From Flagellimonas chongwuensis (GTDB lineage: Bacteria > Bacteroidota > Bacteroidia > Flavobacteriales > Flavobacteriaceae): DNA of 64,000 bases. Shown piece by piece: positions 51,474 through 61,364 of the stretch. Location: the NCBI RefSeq assembly GCF_013376415.1, contig NZ_WYET01000001.1, positions 1,054,001-1,118,000 of the forward strand, given 5' to 3'. Under the pieces are notes generated by a model, which was given only the letters and a program-made list of their open reading frames with translations, was not told where the DNA came from and did no database searches. Within the stretch, counting starts at the first letter, position 1. The number at the start of each line of letters is the position of its first letter. Made by a program: the position numbers and the translations under genes.

Positions 51474-51830
51474 ATGAAGAAGAGAATTAGATTTTACAAT
51501 TTTTTACTTGACTCAATTGTATTCTTAATTACTGTCGTATTGGTTTCGATGCTATTAAAAAAGCATGTTGAAAGGGAAAGTCTGAAATACTTTATGATTC
51601 CATTATACTATGTCTATTATTTTGTTTTTGAGTCTATATCTGGTCAAACAGTTGGGAAGATGATTACTAAAACTAAAGTTATTAGTGTAAATTATCCTGA
51701 AAGGGTGGGCTTGTCAAACATCTTTTGGAGAACAGTTTCAAGACTTATACCTATTGATATTTTCTCTTATCTATTTTCAAATAGAGGAATCCATGATGTG
51801 TTATCTCAAACACAATTAAAAAAACTTTAA
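51474..51830 (+). CDS. RDD family membrane protein
   Basis: 118 residues, shorter than the usual RDD protein. 'RIRFYNFLLDSIVFLITVVL' holds the first helix with Arg and Asp, 'YYVYYFVFESISGQTVGKMI' the second with the conserved GQTxGK block, and 'FWRTVSRLIPIDIFSYLF' the third with Arg. The family name comes from these Arg-Asp-Asp residues; some members act as Na+/H+ antiporters. Part of a small plus-strand cluster of envelope genes. Confidence 0.85.
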   Translation: MKKRIRFYNFLLDSIVFLITVVLVSMLLKKHVERESLKYFMIPLYYVYYFVFESISGQTVGKMITKTKVISVNYPERVGLSNIFWRTVSRLIPIDIFSYLFSNRGIHDVLSQTQLKKL

Positions 51831-51848
51831 ATAAATAAACCATATAGA

Positions 51849-52076
51849 ATGAAAAAAATGAAAAATGTAATAGCTCTTGGATTAATGGTAATAATGCTCT
51901 CAAGCTGCGCAACAATTTTTGGAGGTAAGGTAACCCCACATCAGAAAACGAAACCAGCCCCAGGTGAACAACAGAGGGAAGTTCGAGTGGTAGCTTTAAT
52001 CGCAGACCTTGTATTTTTCTGGCCAGGCGCTATAGTAGATTTTGCTACGGGAGCAATTTACAGACCGAAAAGGTGA
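51849..52076 (+). CDS. Small hypothetical lipoprotein
   Basis: 75 residues with a lipobox (IMLSSCATIF, Cys20). The mature part has a Pro/Lys/Gln-rich linker and one hydrophobic stretch ('VVALIADLVFFWPGAIVDFA') that could insert in the membrane, ending 'TGAIYRPKR'. Lipoproteins with the same 'W-PG-I-DF-TGAIY-P' ending are widespread small unknowns. It follows the RDD gene by 18 bp and is probably co-transcribed. Confidence 0.75.
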   Translation: MKKMKNVIALGLMVIMLSSCATIFGGKVTPHQKTKPAPGEQQREVRVVALIADLVFFWPGAIVDFATGAIYRPKR

Positions 52077-52109
52077 GTTTAAAACCTGCTCCTAGCTGAC
52101 TCACTAACT

Positions 52110-52163
52110 CGGGAATTATAATAAACTTCCTTAATCAGCTTGGGGTTAGGATACAACCTTTAA
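52110..52163 (+). pseudogene. Decayed 3' remnant of a porin-type barrel gene
   Basis: The frame at 52125-52163 reads TSLISLGLGYNL followed by TAA, almost the same as the end of the porin at 50795-51430 (TSVISLGLGFKI, stop). The nucleotides are clearly related for about 45 bp; upstream the similarity continues briefly but the frame is broken by stops and a lost base. It looks like what is left of a tandem paralogue. Confidence 0.6.
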
Positions 52164-52240
52164 AGAGTTGGATAACTCAAAAATCGAGACTTGTCTATCA
52201 ACTTTCTTTTTTAAAATTAATTAAAACACAACCATAAATT

Positions 52241-52777
52241 ATGAAACATTTAAAAATTTGTCTTTTAGCCCTTTTAGTAGTTGCATGTAGTAAAGATGAT
52301 GCTACAGATATACCCTTGGATGAGCAATTGCTGGGTAAGTGGACTATGACCAACTATTATGATGACACATATTTGGTGGAACAAGAGTATGGGGTACTGA
52401 AACAAATAGTCCCCGAAGAAACGGATTATGCCATCGAGTTTGCCGACAATCCCAAAGAAATAAAAACCACTGGTTTTTTACGGTATTCCTGGGATGAATA
52501 TGAACTGGTCAATGGGGAAAAGGTGTTCAACGGTTATTCAGTGACCAATTTTATGGATGGCGATGATGGGGAAGGATTTCATACAGGTGCTTGGACAGTT
52601 GAAGATGGAAAGTTAATTATTACAGATGTCAAACAACAAGGACCGGACTATTTTGAAGAGTATTCAACGACATCCTCAATAGAATTAAAGGGAGATAATT
52701 TGACATTGACTTTGGACAGCGCCCAGTTTGGGTCACATTTGTCAGGAGAAATAATTATCGAATATAAGAGACAATAA
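52241..52777 (+). CDS. Lipocalin-like lipoprotein
   Basis: 178 residues with a lipobox (LVVACSKDD, Cys16). The body opens 'DEQLLGKWTMTNYYDDTYLV' and has 'TGAWTVEDGKLIITDVKQQG' and 'NLTLTLDSAQFG', the pattern of the lipocalin-like domains (PF13648 type) common in Bacteroidota lipoproteins. A ligand-binding role is inferred from fold only. A two-way terminator follows. Confidence 0.78.
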   Translation: MKHLKICLLALLVVACSKDDATDIPLDEQLLGKWTMTNYYDDTYLVEQEYGVLKQIVPEETDYAIEFADNPKEIKTTGFLRYSWDEYELVNGEKVFNGYSVTNFMDGDDGEGFHTGAWTVEDGKLIITDVKQQGPDYFEEYSTTSSIELKGDNLTLTLDSAQFGSHLSGEIIIEYKRQ

Positions 52778-52793
52778 AGTTTCAGTAGAAGTA

Positions 52794-52823
52794 AAAAAAC
52801 CGAGGCTCGCACCTCGGTTTTTT
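52794..52823. terminator. Bidirectional terminator between convergent genes
   Basis: Stem AAAAAACCGAGG/CCTCGGTTTTTT with 6-nt loop; T runs on both strands. It ends the lipocalin-like gene (+) and the OmpA-operon (-). Confidence 0.88.
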
Positions 52824-52845
52824 AGTTTTATAAAGTAAAATTCTA

Positions 52846-53538
52846 CTATTTGCTATACTGGGTCAATACCATGCTGCCTAATAATTTTCCATTTTTGTTG
52901 TAGGATTCCTGTTTGATCATGCCAACTCCTTCGGCTAGCCAAATGCGTGAAGGAAAGTTCTGATTGGTCATCATCATTTTGGTTTTGGTCTCGCTGTAGA
53001 TTACATAACAGTCAAAAGTCCCAGCGGGAGTTGTCACACTTTCCTGTTTTTCAACTTTTCGGTTCAAGGTCTCAATATTGGTGTTCATGTTGATGCCTCC
53101 GCCCATTTTCATTTTCACCTCCATATTGGCATCCGGAAGCTCCTGTCCTACAGATAGGTTGTTGGGCAATTCCACATCGGTACCCGAGATATCCATTTCT
53201 ACATCGCCCATTTGACTGAGCATCTGTTCGTTCATCAAGGATTTAAAATCAATTTTTATCACATCGCCTTCGCAAGTAACTTCATAATCGGATGTGTAGG
53301 CTCTTCCTTTTTTATCCGTCATTTCCATCATCATGATGGCGTTGGTAGTGCTGCTGCTACTTTGTACATCTGTTACCTTGTAAGTGATTTGGCCATCTTC
53401 CTTACCTTTTTTATCATAATTGGTGTATTGAAAATTGGCTCCGTCAACCAGTGGGTAATAACTGCTGCAATTGGATTGAGCTTGGGAAAGATGGACCGCA
53501 AAAAGTGCAATCAGGCCTAATACTATATATTTTTTCAT
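52846..53538 (-). CDS. Secreted TapB/DUF3108-like protein
   Basis: 230 residues with a signal peptide (about 1-20, ending LSQAQ). 'YYPLVDGANFQYTNYDKKGK' at the start, a Met-rich middle ('DANMEVKMKMGGGINM') and 'VTTPAGTFDCYVIYSETKTK' followed by 'RIWLAEGVGMIKQESYNKNG' match the DUF3108/TapB-like domain of exported proteins in this phylum. Function unknown. It starts 12 bp after the OmpA-family gene on the same strand, so they are one operon; two Cys (in SNCSSYYP and TFDCYV) may pair. Confidence 0.78.
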   Translation of the reverse strand: MKKYIVLGLIALFAVHLSQAQSNCSSYYPLVDGANFQYTNYDKKGKEDGQITYKVTDVQSSSSTTNAIMMMEMTDKKGRAYTSDYEVTCEGDVIKIDFKSLMNEQMLSQMGDVEMDISGTDVELPNNLSVGQELPDANMEVKMKMGGGINMNTNIETLNRKVEKQESVTTPAGTFDCYVIYSETKTKMMMTNQNFPSRIWLAEGVGMIKQESYNKNGKLLGSMVLTQYSK

Positions 53539-53550
53539 GGTTTACAAGTA

Positions 53551-54867
53551 CTATTTTTTAATGAATTCTACTCTACGGTTCTGTGCCTTGCCTTGGGCTG
53601 AATTGTTGTCGGCCACAGGTTCCGCCTCTCCTTTTCCTTCGGAACTTAGTCTATCCGAAGAGACACCATATACGGATATCAATGCCTTTTTTACAGCTTC
53701 GGCCCTGTTTTCGGATAGAGATAGATTACTTTCATCCGAACCATCAGAATCTGTATGTCCAACAATATTTAGTTTAATGGATTTGTCTTGTGTCAATACT
53801 TGGGAAATCTGTCTGATGATTCCCATGGATTGGGGCAGAATATCGGCCGAACCAGAATTGAAGAGAATACCATTGGTGGAAATTTTTCCTTCGGACATCA
53901 ATTTTCTGCGGAGGTCCACACCGCCTTCAGCAATTTTAAGGTTGCTGATCAAAACTCTTTCCTTATTGCCTTGTTCGTCTATATTGGACACATAGAATTT
54001 TGGATAATTAATCTGATTGGGACGAACAACAAATTGAGGAAGATCCACGATTTTGGTCTCGTTGATCCAAAGGCGATACCGGTTTTTGTTCACGGCTATG
54101 GAAATATGGACCACATCTTTGAACACTTCCCTCAAATCTCGTTGAAGGGTGTTTGTAATGGGGGAAGGGTCGTCTCTAAAGTCGTTGTCGACCTTTACCC
54201 CGACAGCAATATATTGGCAGAAATTCAGTGTTGCCATTACATTGCTCTCGCTGGTAGTAAGGTTGGGCGTTTCTGAAAGATAGATGTCCAAAGTGGCCAA
54301 AGAACTGGTGTTTCTTGTCAAATTGGTCACTTTTAAGTCAAACTCCATCGTGAAGTCTTCTGGAAGCTGGCTCCCAAGATTGGGTAGGGTAAGGCTCCTA
54401 TTGGCAATGGAGTACCATTTGCCGGGCAAGCCGTCCACGGTCACAACTTCTCCGGAACCGTTGGTGTTCCACTTGGATGGGAAATCACCCATGAAATCGT
54501 CGTTGAAATCGTCGTAAAAAATAGGTTTGTCCCCGGGAACATAATCAAATTTACTGTAAACCTCTATGGTTTTGGGGCCGGCAGTAACAGGACCGTTGGA
54601 TGTGCCGTTTTCGTCTACTGTGCCACCAGGATTCTCATTTCCTTGCGGATTTCCAGGAGATTGTTTTCCTCCCGAGCCAGGTTCAAGGATACTGTCCAGT
54701 GCTTGATCTGTCTTTTTTGTAGTTTCTCTATCTACTCGTCTTTCAACTGTGCGTTCAGCTGCTTTTTCCGCTTTCTTGGCCAATTTTTTGAAAAACTGAG
54801 CTTCTCCGCTGGTAGCCATCAATAAGGCAAAGGACAAACAGTAGAATAGTTTGTTCGAGGTTTTCAT
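53551..54867 (-). CDS. OmpA family protein
   Basis: 438 residues with a signal peptide. Residues ~25-70 are highly charged and predicted coiled coil ('KKLAKKAEKAAERTVERRVD'), then a Gly/Asn-rich linker, a beta-rich middle domain of lectin-like character ('DDFMGDFPSKWNTNGSGEVV') and the C-terminal OmpA domain (about 330-438): 'FNSGSADILPQSMGIIRQIS', 'LNIVGHTDSDGSDESNLSLS' and 'NRRVEFIKK'. The OmpA domain binds peptidoglycan and fixes the outer membrane to the wall. It heads the two-gene unit with the TapB-like gene. Confidence 0.92.
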   Translation of the reverse strand: MKTSNKLFYCLSFALLMATSGEAQFFKKLAKKAEKAAERTVERRVDRETTKKTDQALDSILEPGSGGKQSPGNPQGNENPGGTVDENGTSNGPVTAGPKTIEVYSKFDYVPGDKPIFYDDFNDDFMGDFPSKWNTNGSGEVVTVDGLPGKWYSIANRSLTLPNLGSQLPEDFTMEFDLKVTNLTRNTSSLATLDIYLSETPNLTTSESNVMATLNFCQYIAVGVKVDNDFRDDPSPITNTLQRDLREVFKDVVHISIAVNKNRYRLWINETKIVDLPQFVVRPNQINYPKFYVSNIDEQGNKERVLISNLKIAEGGVDLRRKLMSEGKISTNGILFNSGSADILPQSMGIIRQISQVLTQDKSIKLNIVGHTDSDGSDESNLSLSENRAEAVKKALISVYGVSSDRLSSEGKGEAEPVADNNSAQGKAQNRRVEFIKK

Positions 54868-54988
54868 TTAGTATTTTTTTAGTTGTTGATAAAGCAATTC
54901 TATCCAAACTACTAAAATGTAAGCCTCTATATGTCTAAAAATGTATGTGTTGCATTAACTAATGTATGACTGACCGTATGTTGTCCTG

Positions 54989-57445
54989 CTAGTTTATTTT
55001 GTAGACAATCAGGGAGTTGTCTTGATCTTTTGCAACAAGTTCCAACTTTTTGTCGTTGTCCATATCCGAAAGATCGATCAAAGAACTTCCGAAGACAGGG
55101 AAATTGGAAATGGGTTCCGCTTGGCTGTCGTACAAATAAATTTGATGATTTTGCAAGTCCGTCACTGCAACATAAATTTTGTCATAGATATAAAAGATTT
55201 TAGGTTTAGAATAAACCCCAAGCTCCAGTTCCACCTTTTTTCCTTTTATGGTGAGTACGTTGTCATCCATAAGTACCAAAGTGTTGGTCGTGGCATAAAA
55301 TCCGTGGTCTGGGTTTAGGTTGAAGTTTGTGGCCGTCAATTTTCCGTTGGTATCAATCTGGTGGAGCACGCCTGTTTTGTTGGTTACGGAGAATTTGTTT
55401 TTATAGAGGAAAACATCATTGTTGGAAAAGTCTATTTTTTCAGGAATTTTAATTCGGTCGCTACCTACACGGTGCAGAATCCTAAGGGTACTGTTGTCCT
55501 GTTTAAAGACGAGATAATCTTTGTTGCCCACCCTAAAATGTTGAGGAGTGCCCAAGATATTGCTAGGGGCATCGGTAAAGGTAAACCCACGGACTATTTT
55601 ACCTTGGTTATTGTACATGAATACTTTACTACCCTGTGTAACAACAAAGCGGTAGTTCCGACTGCCATCATAATCAAATACTGCTAATGGATTCAGGTTT
55701 CCGGCCTCAAAATCAATATTGAAAGGGGCAACTTCGTCGCCATTTCGGTCCAAAATCAAGAATTGGTCGTTTGTGGTAAAGGCGAGCTGTAGTTTTCCAT
55801 TTTTATAGATGTCGACTTGTTGTATGGACCCCTGTATTCTGCCGTCCAGTTGTTTGGTCCAAAGTACTTTTCCATCGGTAGAGATTAGGTACAGTACATT
55901 GTTTTCGTCCTGAACCACAATTTCCTGCTGTCGTGTTCTGTGGTTTTTTACAAACTGGGGGTCTGTAGCCAAGTCTGTATTCAGTTCGAGGGTGAAGAGT
56001 GGGGAAACCGTATTTTTCTCTTGGTTCTTTATGATTTTTGAGGCGAGAATATTGAAATGCCCAAAACCATTGTCCATTACCATTTGTGAGGCAAACACCT
56101 GTCCGTCCAAATCATCTTCATTGATGTCCTCGACCACCTCAGGGGAAAGTTCCTGTTCGGAAAAAAAGTCGATACCCGAAGCATTGGATACCATAAGAAT
56201 GCTGGATTCGCTAGCTAGGGAAGCTTTTGCTGTTTTGTATCCTTGATCGTTATCGAAAGACGAGGAGCTTTTATGATTACTGATTATGGTCTGTAAGGCT
56301 TCTTTGTTTTCTGAAAAAATAAAACTGTTCTCCAGTATTGTGCAAAAGTTGGATGTAAAATTCTTTATTAAAGGGGTGAAGTTTTGTTCTATTAAATCTG
56401 GAGCGTCCAAAACCAATATTTCACTTCCTTGATAATCTTCTGAGCTAGTTTTTCTACTGCTAAGGTAATCGTATAAGCCTTCGGTGCCAAAAGATTTCAA
56501 CAATGCCACTTTCTCATTATTTAAAAAAATCAATCCAACTTCCTCTATGGTGTTAAAAAGGGAATCGGTTGGTTTTACCCTGTCCAGATAGTTGTTCTGG
56601 TTTTTTGCGAAAATTTGGTAATCATCAAAAGTATAGGAAATGATCGCTTGCGAGTTCAATGGGGCATAAGAAGGTGTTCTATTGGCAAGCGGGGAGGTGC
56701 CTTTGAACAAGTTGATGAAATTTTTAGTTGAATCTGGAGCCATGGCCACGCCGTTCAGGTTGACCTCGTCCGAATTCGCGGTAAAATCCAAAGAAACCCA
56801 TGAAGAAAATGGGTTCTTTCTGGATTCATTTTGTTCCTTGAGGGCCAGAAGGGAAGTATTTCCACTTGGATCTATATATAAGGTGGCGGATTTGTCGGTA
56901 GAACTCGCTTGGTACAATTTTTTTAATGTAGGGTCCACCGGTGTGTTCTCGTTTGTCCTTATGAGGTTTTCCATCAGCATCATGGAAGAACTCATTAGGA
57001 TATCATTTTCTTTTTCAAGACTGAACATTTCCAAGCCGTCGACATTGTACTTTGTGACATTTGCGCCCTCATAAGTCAATGTTTCCACTGTTTTGTTGGC
57101 CACGCTGTCCACATTAAAAAGTCCCGAAACTTTTTTAGCGGCCATTATGAAATCATAATTATCCTTGCCAACTTCATAAAAAGCAAGCACTATTGTTTTA
57201 TTGGTTTTCAGGTAATTTAGTCCTTGGGTCTTGTTGGAGATGTCCTCAATATGAGCAAAGCCTTCAATATTTTTAAGGATAGAATTGTTTTTAAGTTCGC
57301 TTTTGAAGTTGCCGAGGTTGTTGATTTTTAGAACGAGTGCCGGATTCGGAGGTAAATGTTCCAAAAGAGAGTCTTTGGTCTTCACCTCTTTCGTACATGA
57401 TGCGATAAGTATGGGGAGCAAACAAAAAAGTACCTTTAATCTCAT
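54989..57445 (-). CDS. Large hypothetical lipoprotein (DUF3352-like plus beta-propeller)
   Basis: 818 residues from the ATG at 57445 (MRLKVLFCLLPILIASC, lipobox Cys17); a TTG 18 bp earlier is unlikely. The N-terminal ~450 residues resemble DUF3352-type proteins ('LLEHLPPNPALVLKINNLGN', 'GTEGLYDYLSSRKTSSEDYQ'). The C-terminal ~330 read as beta-propeller blades with repeating 'NVLYLISTDGKVLWTKQLDG', 'LILDRNGDEVAPFNIDF' and 'YLYDSQAEPISNFPVFG'. Probably faces the periplasm or surface. It follows rnhB by 29 bp and may share its transcript; function unknown. Confidence 0.8.
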   Translation of the reverse strand: MRLKVLFCLLPILIASCTKEVKTKDSLLEHLPPNPALVLKINNLGNFKSELKNNSILKNIEGFAHIEDISNKTQGLNYLKTNKTIVLAFYEVGKDNYDFIMAAKKVSGLFNVDSVANKTVETLTYEGANVTKYNVDGLEMFSLEKENDILMSSSMMLMENLIRTNENTPVDPTLKKLYQASSTDKSATLYIDPSGNTSLLALKEQNESRKNPFSSWVSLDFTANSDEVNLNGVAMAPDSTKNFINLFKGTSPLANRTPSYAPLNSQAIISYTFDDYQIFAKNQNNYLDRVKPTDSLFNTIEEVGLIFLNNEKVALLKSFGTEGLYDYLSSRKTSSEDYQGSEILVLDAPDLIEQNFTPLIKNFTSNFCTILENSFIFSENKEALQTIISNHKSSSSFDNDQGYKTAKASLASESSILMVSNASGIDFFSEQELSPEVVEDINEDDLDGQVFASQMVMDNGFGHFNILASKIIKNQEKNTVSPLFTLELNTDLATDPQFVKNHRTRQQEIVVQDENNVLYLISTDGKVLWTKQLDGRIQGSIQQVDIYKNGKLQLAFTTNDQFLILDRNGDEVAPFNIDFEAGNLNPLAVFDYDGSRNYRFVVTQGSKVFMYNNQGKIVRGFTFTDAPSNILGTPQHFRVGNKDYLVFKQDNSTLRILHRVGSDRIKIPEKIDFSNNDVFLYKNKFSVTNKTGVLHQIDTNGKLTATNFNLNPDHGFYATTNTLVLMDDNVLTIKGKKVELELGVYSKPKIFYIYDKIYVAVTDLQNHQIYLYDSQAEPISNFPVFGSSLIDLSDMDNDKKLELVAKDQDNSLIVYKIN

Positions 57446-57474
57446 TTTAGCAGTTTGACACAAAGTTAGGATTT

Positions 57475-58071
57475 TTAAATATCCAGTGTCAATTGTTCTG
57501 GGAGTTGTCTAAAGCTTTTTCTGTGATATTTGGTGATACCGTATTTTTTGATGGCCTCCCTATGTTCTTTGGTAGGGTATCCTTTGTTTTTTCTCCAGTT
57601 GTACATGGGAAACTCTTCGTGTATTTTGGCCATATACTCGTCCCGGTATGTTTTGGCCAAAACCGAAGCGGCGGCAATGCTCATATATTTTCCGTCCCCT
57701 TTAATTATGCATTCATGGCCTATGTTGGGATAGGGCTTAAAACGGTTTCCGTCAACTATGATAAAGTCGGGTGTAGGCTGCAATTTTTCTATTGCTCGGT
57801 GCATGGCCATAAAAGAGGCGTTCAAAATGTTTATTTCGTCGATTTCGTCTTCAAAAACATGACAAACAGAGAAAGAAATGGCTTTTTCTTCCAAAATCGG
57901 CTTCAAAAGATCACGTTTTGTCTCAGAAAGCTGTTTGGAGTCGTTTAAGATGATGTTGTTGAATTTTTCCGGCAAGATTATGGCGGCAGCCGTTACAGGG
58001 CCTGCCAAACATCCCCTTCCAGCTTCATCGGTTCCTGCTTCCAACAATGATCGGTAACACGATTTTAACAT
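57475..58071 (-). CDS. rnhB: Ribonuclease HII
   Basis: 198 residues, normal length. It cuts the RNA strand of RNA-DNA hybrids, including single ribonucleotides in DNA. The metal-binding residues are visible: D15 and E16 in GTDEAGRG, D107 in FIIVDGNRF and D144 in AKTYRDEYM. The C-terminal '[20 protein letters not shown]' is typical of the family. It is followed on the same strand by the large lipoprotein gene. Confidence 0.97.
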   Translation of the reverse strand: MLKSCYRSLLEAGTDEAGRGCLAGPVTAAAIILPEKFNNIILNDSKQLSETKRDLLKPILEEKAISFSVCHVFEDEIDEINILNASFMAMHRAIEKLQPTPDFIIVDGNRFKPYPNIGHECIIKGDGKYMSIAAASVLAKTYRDEYMAKIHEEFPMYNWRKNKGYPTKEHREAIKKYGITKYHRKSFRQLPEQLTLDI

Positions 58072-58246
58072 ACATCTTAAAAATTTAACAGTTGAAAATT
58101 AAAGAAAAACATATTTGCTAAGGAAAAGTTAAAAAAAATCCTACAAACCTAATAAATCAAAGGTTAAGGTGAGGATAATGTGTTAAAATTATCAAAATTA
58201 TTGATTGGTATTGTGGCAATCTGTGGGCTGCAAGGTTGTTAATTTT

Positions 58247-58277
58247 TTTGAATATTAACTTTTTATATTGATTTTTG
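58247..58277 (+). promoter_or_regulatory. Promoter of the SusC-SusD operon
   Basis: TTTG at 58247-58250, 19-bp spacer, then GATTTTTG at 58270-58277 (one mismatch to TAnnTTTG). The susC-like ATG is 27 bp further. The remaining gap 58072-58246 shows no feature. Confidence 0.5.
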
Positions 58278-58304
58278 AGCGGACTAATTCAAAAAATGAA
58301 ATAA

Positions 58305-61300
58305 ATGAAAGCTAAGTTAGCATGGATGCTAACGCCTTTATTGGTGTTATGCATGTCTTTCTCTTTTGGACAAGAGAAAACAGTTTCAGGTAACGTGACG
58401 GATCAAAACGGTCTGCCACTTCCTGGTGTTTCCATTTTGGTTGTAGGAACATCCAATGGTACACAAACCGATTTTGATGGTAATTATACCATCTCAGCTT
58501 CACAAGGGCAAATGTTGCGTTTCAGTTACATTGGTCAGAAGACTGTAGAAAGAACTATTGGCGCTTCTTCTACAATTAATGTGCAGATGGAGGATGATGC
58601 ACAGGCCTTGGAGGAAGTTGTGGTGACTGGTTACGGTTCTCGATCTAGAGAGTTGTCAACTTCCGCAGTTTCTACAGTATCAACAGAGAAAATTGAAGCC
58701 TTTGTTCCATCTACTAGTGTTGACAACATACTGCAAGGTCAAGCGGCTGGTGTTCAGGTAACGGCAGCGAATGGTAGGCCTGGTCAAACGGCATTCGTGA
58801 CCATTAGGGGTGTGGGTTCGCTTAACGCGAGTACTACACCGTTATATGTGGTTGATGGTGTTCCGGTTAATTCAGATTTTATCAACAATTTGAATCCTAA
58901 TGATATTGAGTCATTCTCTATCCTTAAGGATGCGGCCACAGTTTCAAAGTATGGTTCCCGTGGTTCTAATGGAGTTGTGTTGATTACCACCAAGCAGGGT
59001 AAAACGGGTGATGCACGTATAACTTTTAGGTCTTCTTTTGGTTTCTCGGAAAGAATTCCTGATCCATTTGATTTGATGAACACTTCTCAAAAACTTGAAC
59101 TTGAAAGACAATTTGCTGAATTGGGTGTCAATGCAGCTCAGTCTTTGCCTGGTGCAACAGCAGACGACGCTGAGAGAGCAAGGTTGATAGGGTTGGATAC
59201 CAATTGGGAGGAAGAATTGTTGAGAAAGGGTCAAATCCAGTCCAACTCTCTTTCTATTTCTGGGGGTGATGAAAAAATGACATACTTCCTTTCTTTAGGT
59301 TATGATAAAAACACAGGTATCATTGATAGAATTGATGGTTTCGAAAGGGTGACGGCTCGTTTGAATACAACTTACCAGGCCAAGGAGTGGTTAAATGTGG
59401 GTACTAACATATCTCTTTCAAGAAGTACCACTGATCTTCCAAGGGACCGTAACAACGTACAGAACCCCTTTAGAGCAATGTACGATTACAATCCATGGGA
59501 CCCATTGTATTTAAGAAATGCTGATGGAAGTATTCAGACAGATGCTCAAGGAGACCCTGTTTTTAATCCGACAACTTCTGGTTTTCCTATTGCCAAGGCT
59601 TTGATTACTGAGCCTGAGGATAATAGAAACTTCTTGATTGTTGGTAGTTTGTTTGCCGACATCAAATTTTCCGATAAGTTCACAAACAGATTTACTGTGG
59701 GTGCAACGAACAATAGGTATAATAGGACAACTAGGTCGATTGCTGGTGGTGTTTTGAACACTATCGTGGGGGCTGCTGCTTTTCCAGGTACACAAACGGA
59801 TAATTTTGAGAATACCCTTCAGTACAACGTGAACAACCTTTTCACTTATACGGATACTTTCGGGGAATTCCACAATTTGTCAGCAAGTTTTCTATTGGAA
59901 TACAACGAGAATATTTACACGGATCTTTTTGCCAGTGCAAGGGGGTTTCCTTCTCCAGAGATTCCTTATCAGGAGGTGGCTGCCGAAGCAACGGCATCTG
60001 GTTCCGAAGAAGCCAGAAGGGTATTGTTTTCACAAGGTTTGTTCGTAGACTATGATTATGATGGTAAGTATATACTGTCAGGGTCTATAAGACGTGATGG
60101 ATCTTCTAGATTTGGACCTGAAAACCAATACGGGTATTTCTACAGTGGAAGTGCTGCTTGGAACATTGCAAGGGAATCTTTCTTGGAAGGTACTGCAGTT
60201 AACGATTTGAAACTTAGGGCTTCTTACGGTACTTCTGGTAACCAGAACATAGGTGACTTTAATTTCTTGAACTTGTTGGAGTTCGGAACATATAACGGTA
60301 ATACTACTGCTATTCCAATCGGTGTGGGTAACCCAAATATTCAATGGGAGTCTCAGGCTATTTTGGATATCGGTGTTGAATTTGGATTGTTCAACAACAG
60401 AATCAATGGTGTTGTGGATTACTTTAAAAAGAATTCCAAAGACTTATTGTTAAACCAGCCATTGTCACAAACAGTGGGAGATGAAAACAACTCTATTCTT
60501 GCAAATATTGGTGAGTTGGAGAACAGCGGTATCGAAGTTTCTTTGAACGCGGATATTGTTCGTGCAGAGAATTTTGTTTGGAGAGCAGGTGGTAACATCT
60601 CTTTCTTGGACAACAAAGTGATTTCTTTGGTAAACGGGGACGATATCGTCAGCGGCACTTTTGGATATAACATTCTTCGCGAAGGTGAAGAAATCAACTC
60701 ATACTATACTGTTAGATACGCAGGGGTCAACCCGGCAAATGGTGAGCCTTTGTACTATGACTTGGATGGTAACATCACCAACGAATATAGTGCCAGCTTT
60801 AATACAATTTTGGAAGGAAAGTCTCCATATGCAAACATAGAGGGTGGATTCTTTACGTCCATCAGATGGGGCGGTTTTGGTGTAAGAGCTGACTTTGTCG
60901 GTAAAGCAGGAAACTATATTATGAACTTCCAGAGACAATCTGGTATTTCCATTGGAAATATCGATAGTAACCAGAGAGTGGAGGCATTCAACTACTGGAA
61001 ACAGCCAGGAGATACCAATGTATTGCCAAGTCCATTGTTCCAGGGTACTGCTGATCAAGACAGTGACAGATGGTTGGAAAAAGGTGATTACATCCGCTTA
61101 AGAACTTTGACAGTTGACTACAACTTGCCAGGTAAGTTCTTGGACAGAACAGGTATTGATAGGGTTAGGGTTTTTGCCACTGGTCAGAACTTGTTCACCA
61201 TTACTGAATACAACGGAGATCCGGAAATCGGTATCGGTTCGAATGAAAGTTCAGCGGCCGGTTCTGCTGGATTTATTCCTGGAGCATTCTCTTTGTTCAG

Positions 61301-61349
61301 TTATCCACAGACCAGGTCTTATACTTTCGGAGTAGAAATAGGATTTTAA
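58305..61349 (+). CDS. SusC/RagA family TonB-linked outer-membrane protein
   Basis: 1014 residues. Signal peptide (about 1-22), carboxypeptidase-regulatory domain (about 25-95, 'VSGNVTDQNGLPLPGVSILV'), TonB box 'LEEVVVTGYGSRSR' near 97-110, plug domain with 'VQVTAANGRPGQTAFVTIRG' and 'YVVDGVPVN', 'GVVLITTKQGK', and the barrel. SusC proteins form a hinged complex with SusD lipoproteins that imports glycans, peptides or other oligomers with TonB energy. SusD follows 15 bp later. No glycosidase or peptidase gene is in the operon, so the substrate is open. Confidence 0.96.
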   Translation: MKAKLAWMLTPLLVLCMSFSFGQEKTVSGNVTDQNGLPLPGVSILVVGTSNGTQTDFDGNYTISASQGQMLRFSYIGQKTVERTIGASSTINVQMEDDAQALEEVVVTGYGSRSRELSTSAVSTVSTEKIEAFVPSTSVDNILQGQAAGVQVTAANGRPGQTAFVTIRGVGSLNASTTPLYVVDGVPVNSDFINNLNPNDIESFSILKDAATVSKYGSRGSNGVVLITTKQGKTGDARITFRSSFGFSERIPDPFDLMNTSQKLELERQFAELGVNAAQSLPGATADDAERARLIGLDTNWEEELLRKGQIQSNSLSISGGDEKMTYFLSLGYDKNTGIIDRIDGFERVTARLNTTYQAKEWLNVGTNISLSRSTTDLPRDRNNVQNPFRAMYDYNPWDPLYLRNADGSIQTDAQGDPVFNPTTSGFPIAKALITEPEDNRNFLIVGSLFADIKFSDKFTNRFTVGATNNRYNRTTRSIAGGVLNTIVGAAAFPGTQTDNFENTLQYNVNNLFTYTDTFGEFHNLSASFLLEYNENIYTDLFASARGFPSPEIPYQEVAAEATASGSEEARRVLFSQGLFVDYDYDGKYILSGSIRRDGSSRFGPENQYGYFYSGSAAWNIARESFLEGTAVNDLKLRASYGTSGNQNIGDFNFLNLLEFGTYNGNTTAIPIGVGNPNIQWESQAILDIGVEFGLFNNRINGVVDYFKKNSKDLLLNQPLSQTVGDENNSILANIGELENSGIEVSLNADIVRAENFVWRAGGNISFLDNKVISLVNGDDIVSGTFGYNILREGEEINSYYTVRYAGVNPANGEPLYYDLDGNITNEYSASFNTILEGKSPYANIEGGFFTSIRWGGFGVRADFVGKAGNYIMNFQRQSGISIGNIDSNQRVEAFNYWKQPGDTNVLPSPLFQGTADQDSDRWLEKGDYIRLRTLTVDYNLPGKFLDRTGIDRVRVFATGQNLFTITEYNGDPEIGIGSNESSAAGSAGFIPGAFSLFSYPQTRSYTFGVEIGF

Positions 61350-61364
61350 AAAAAGAAATTTGAC

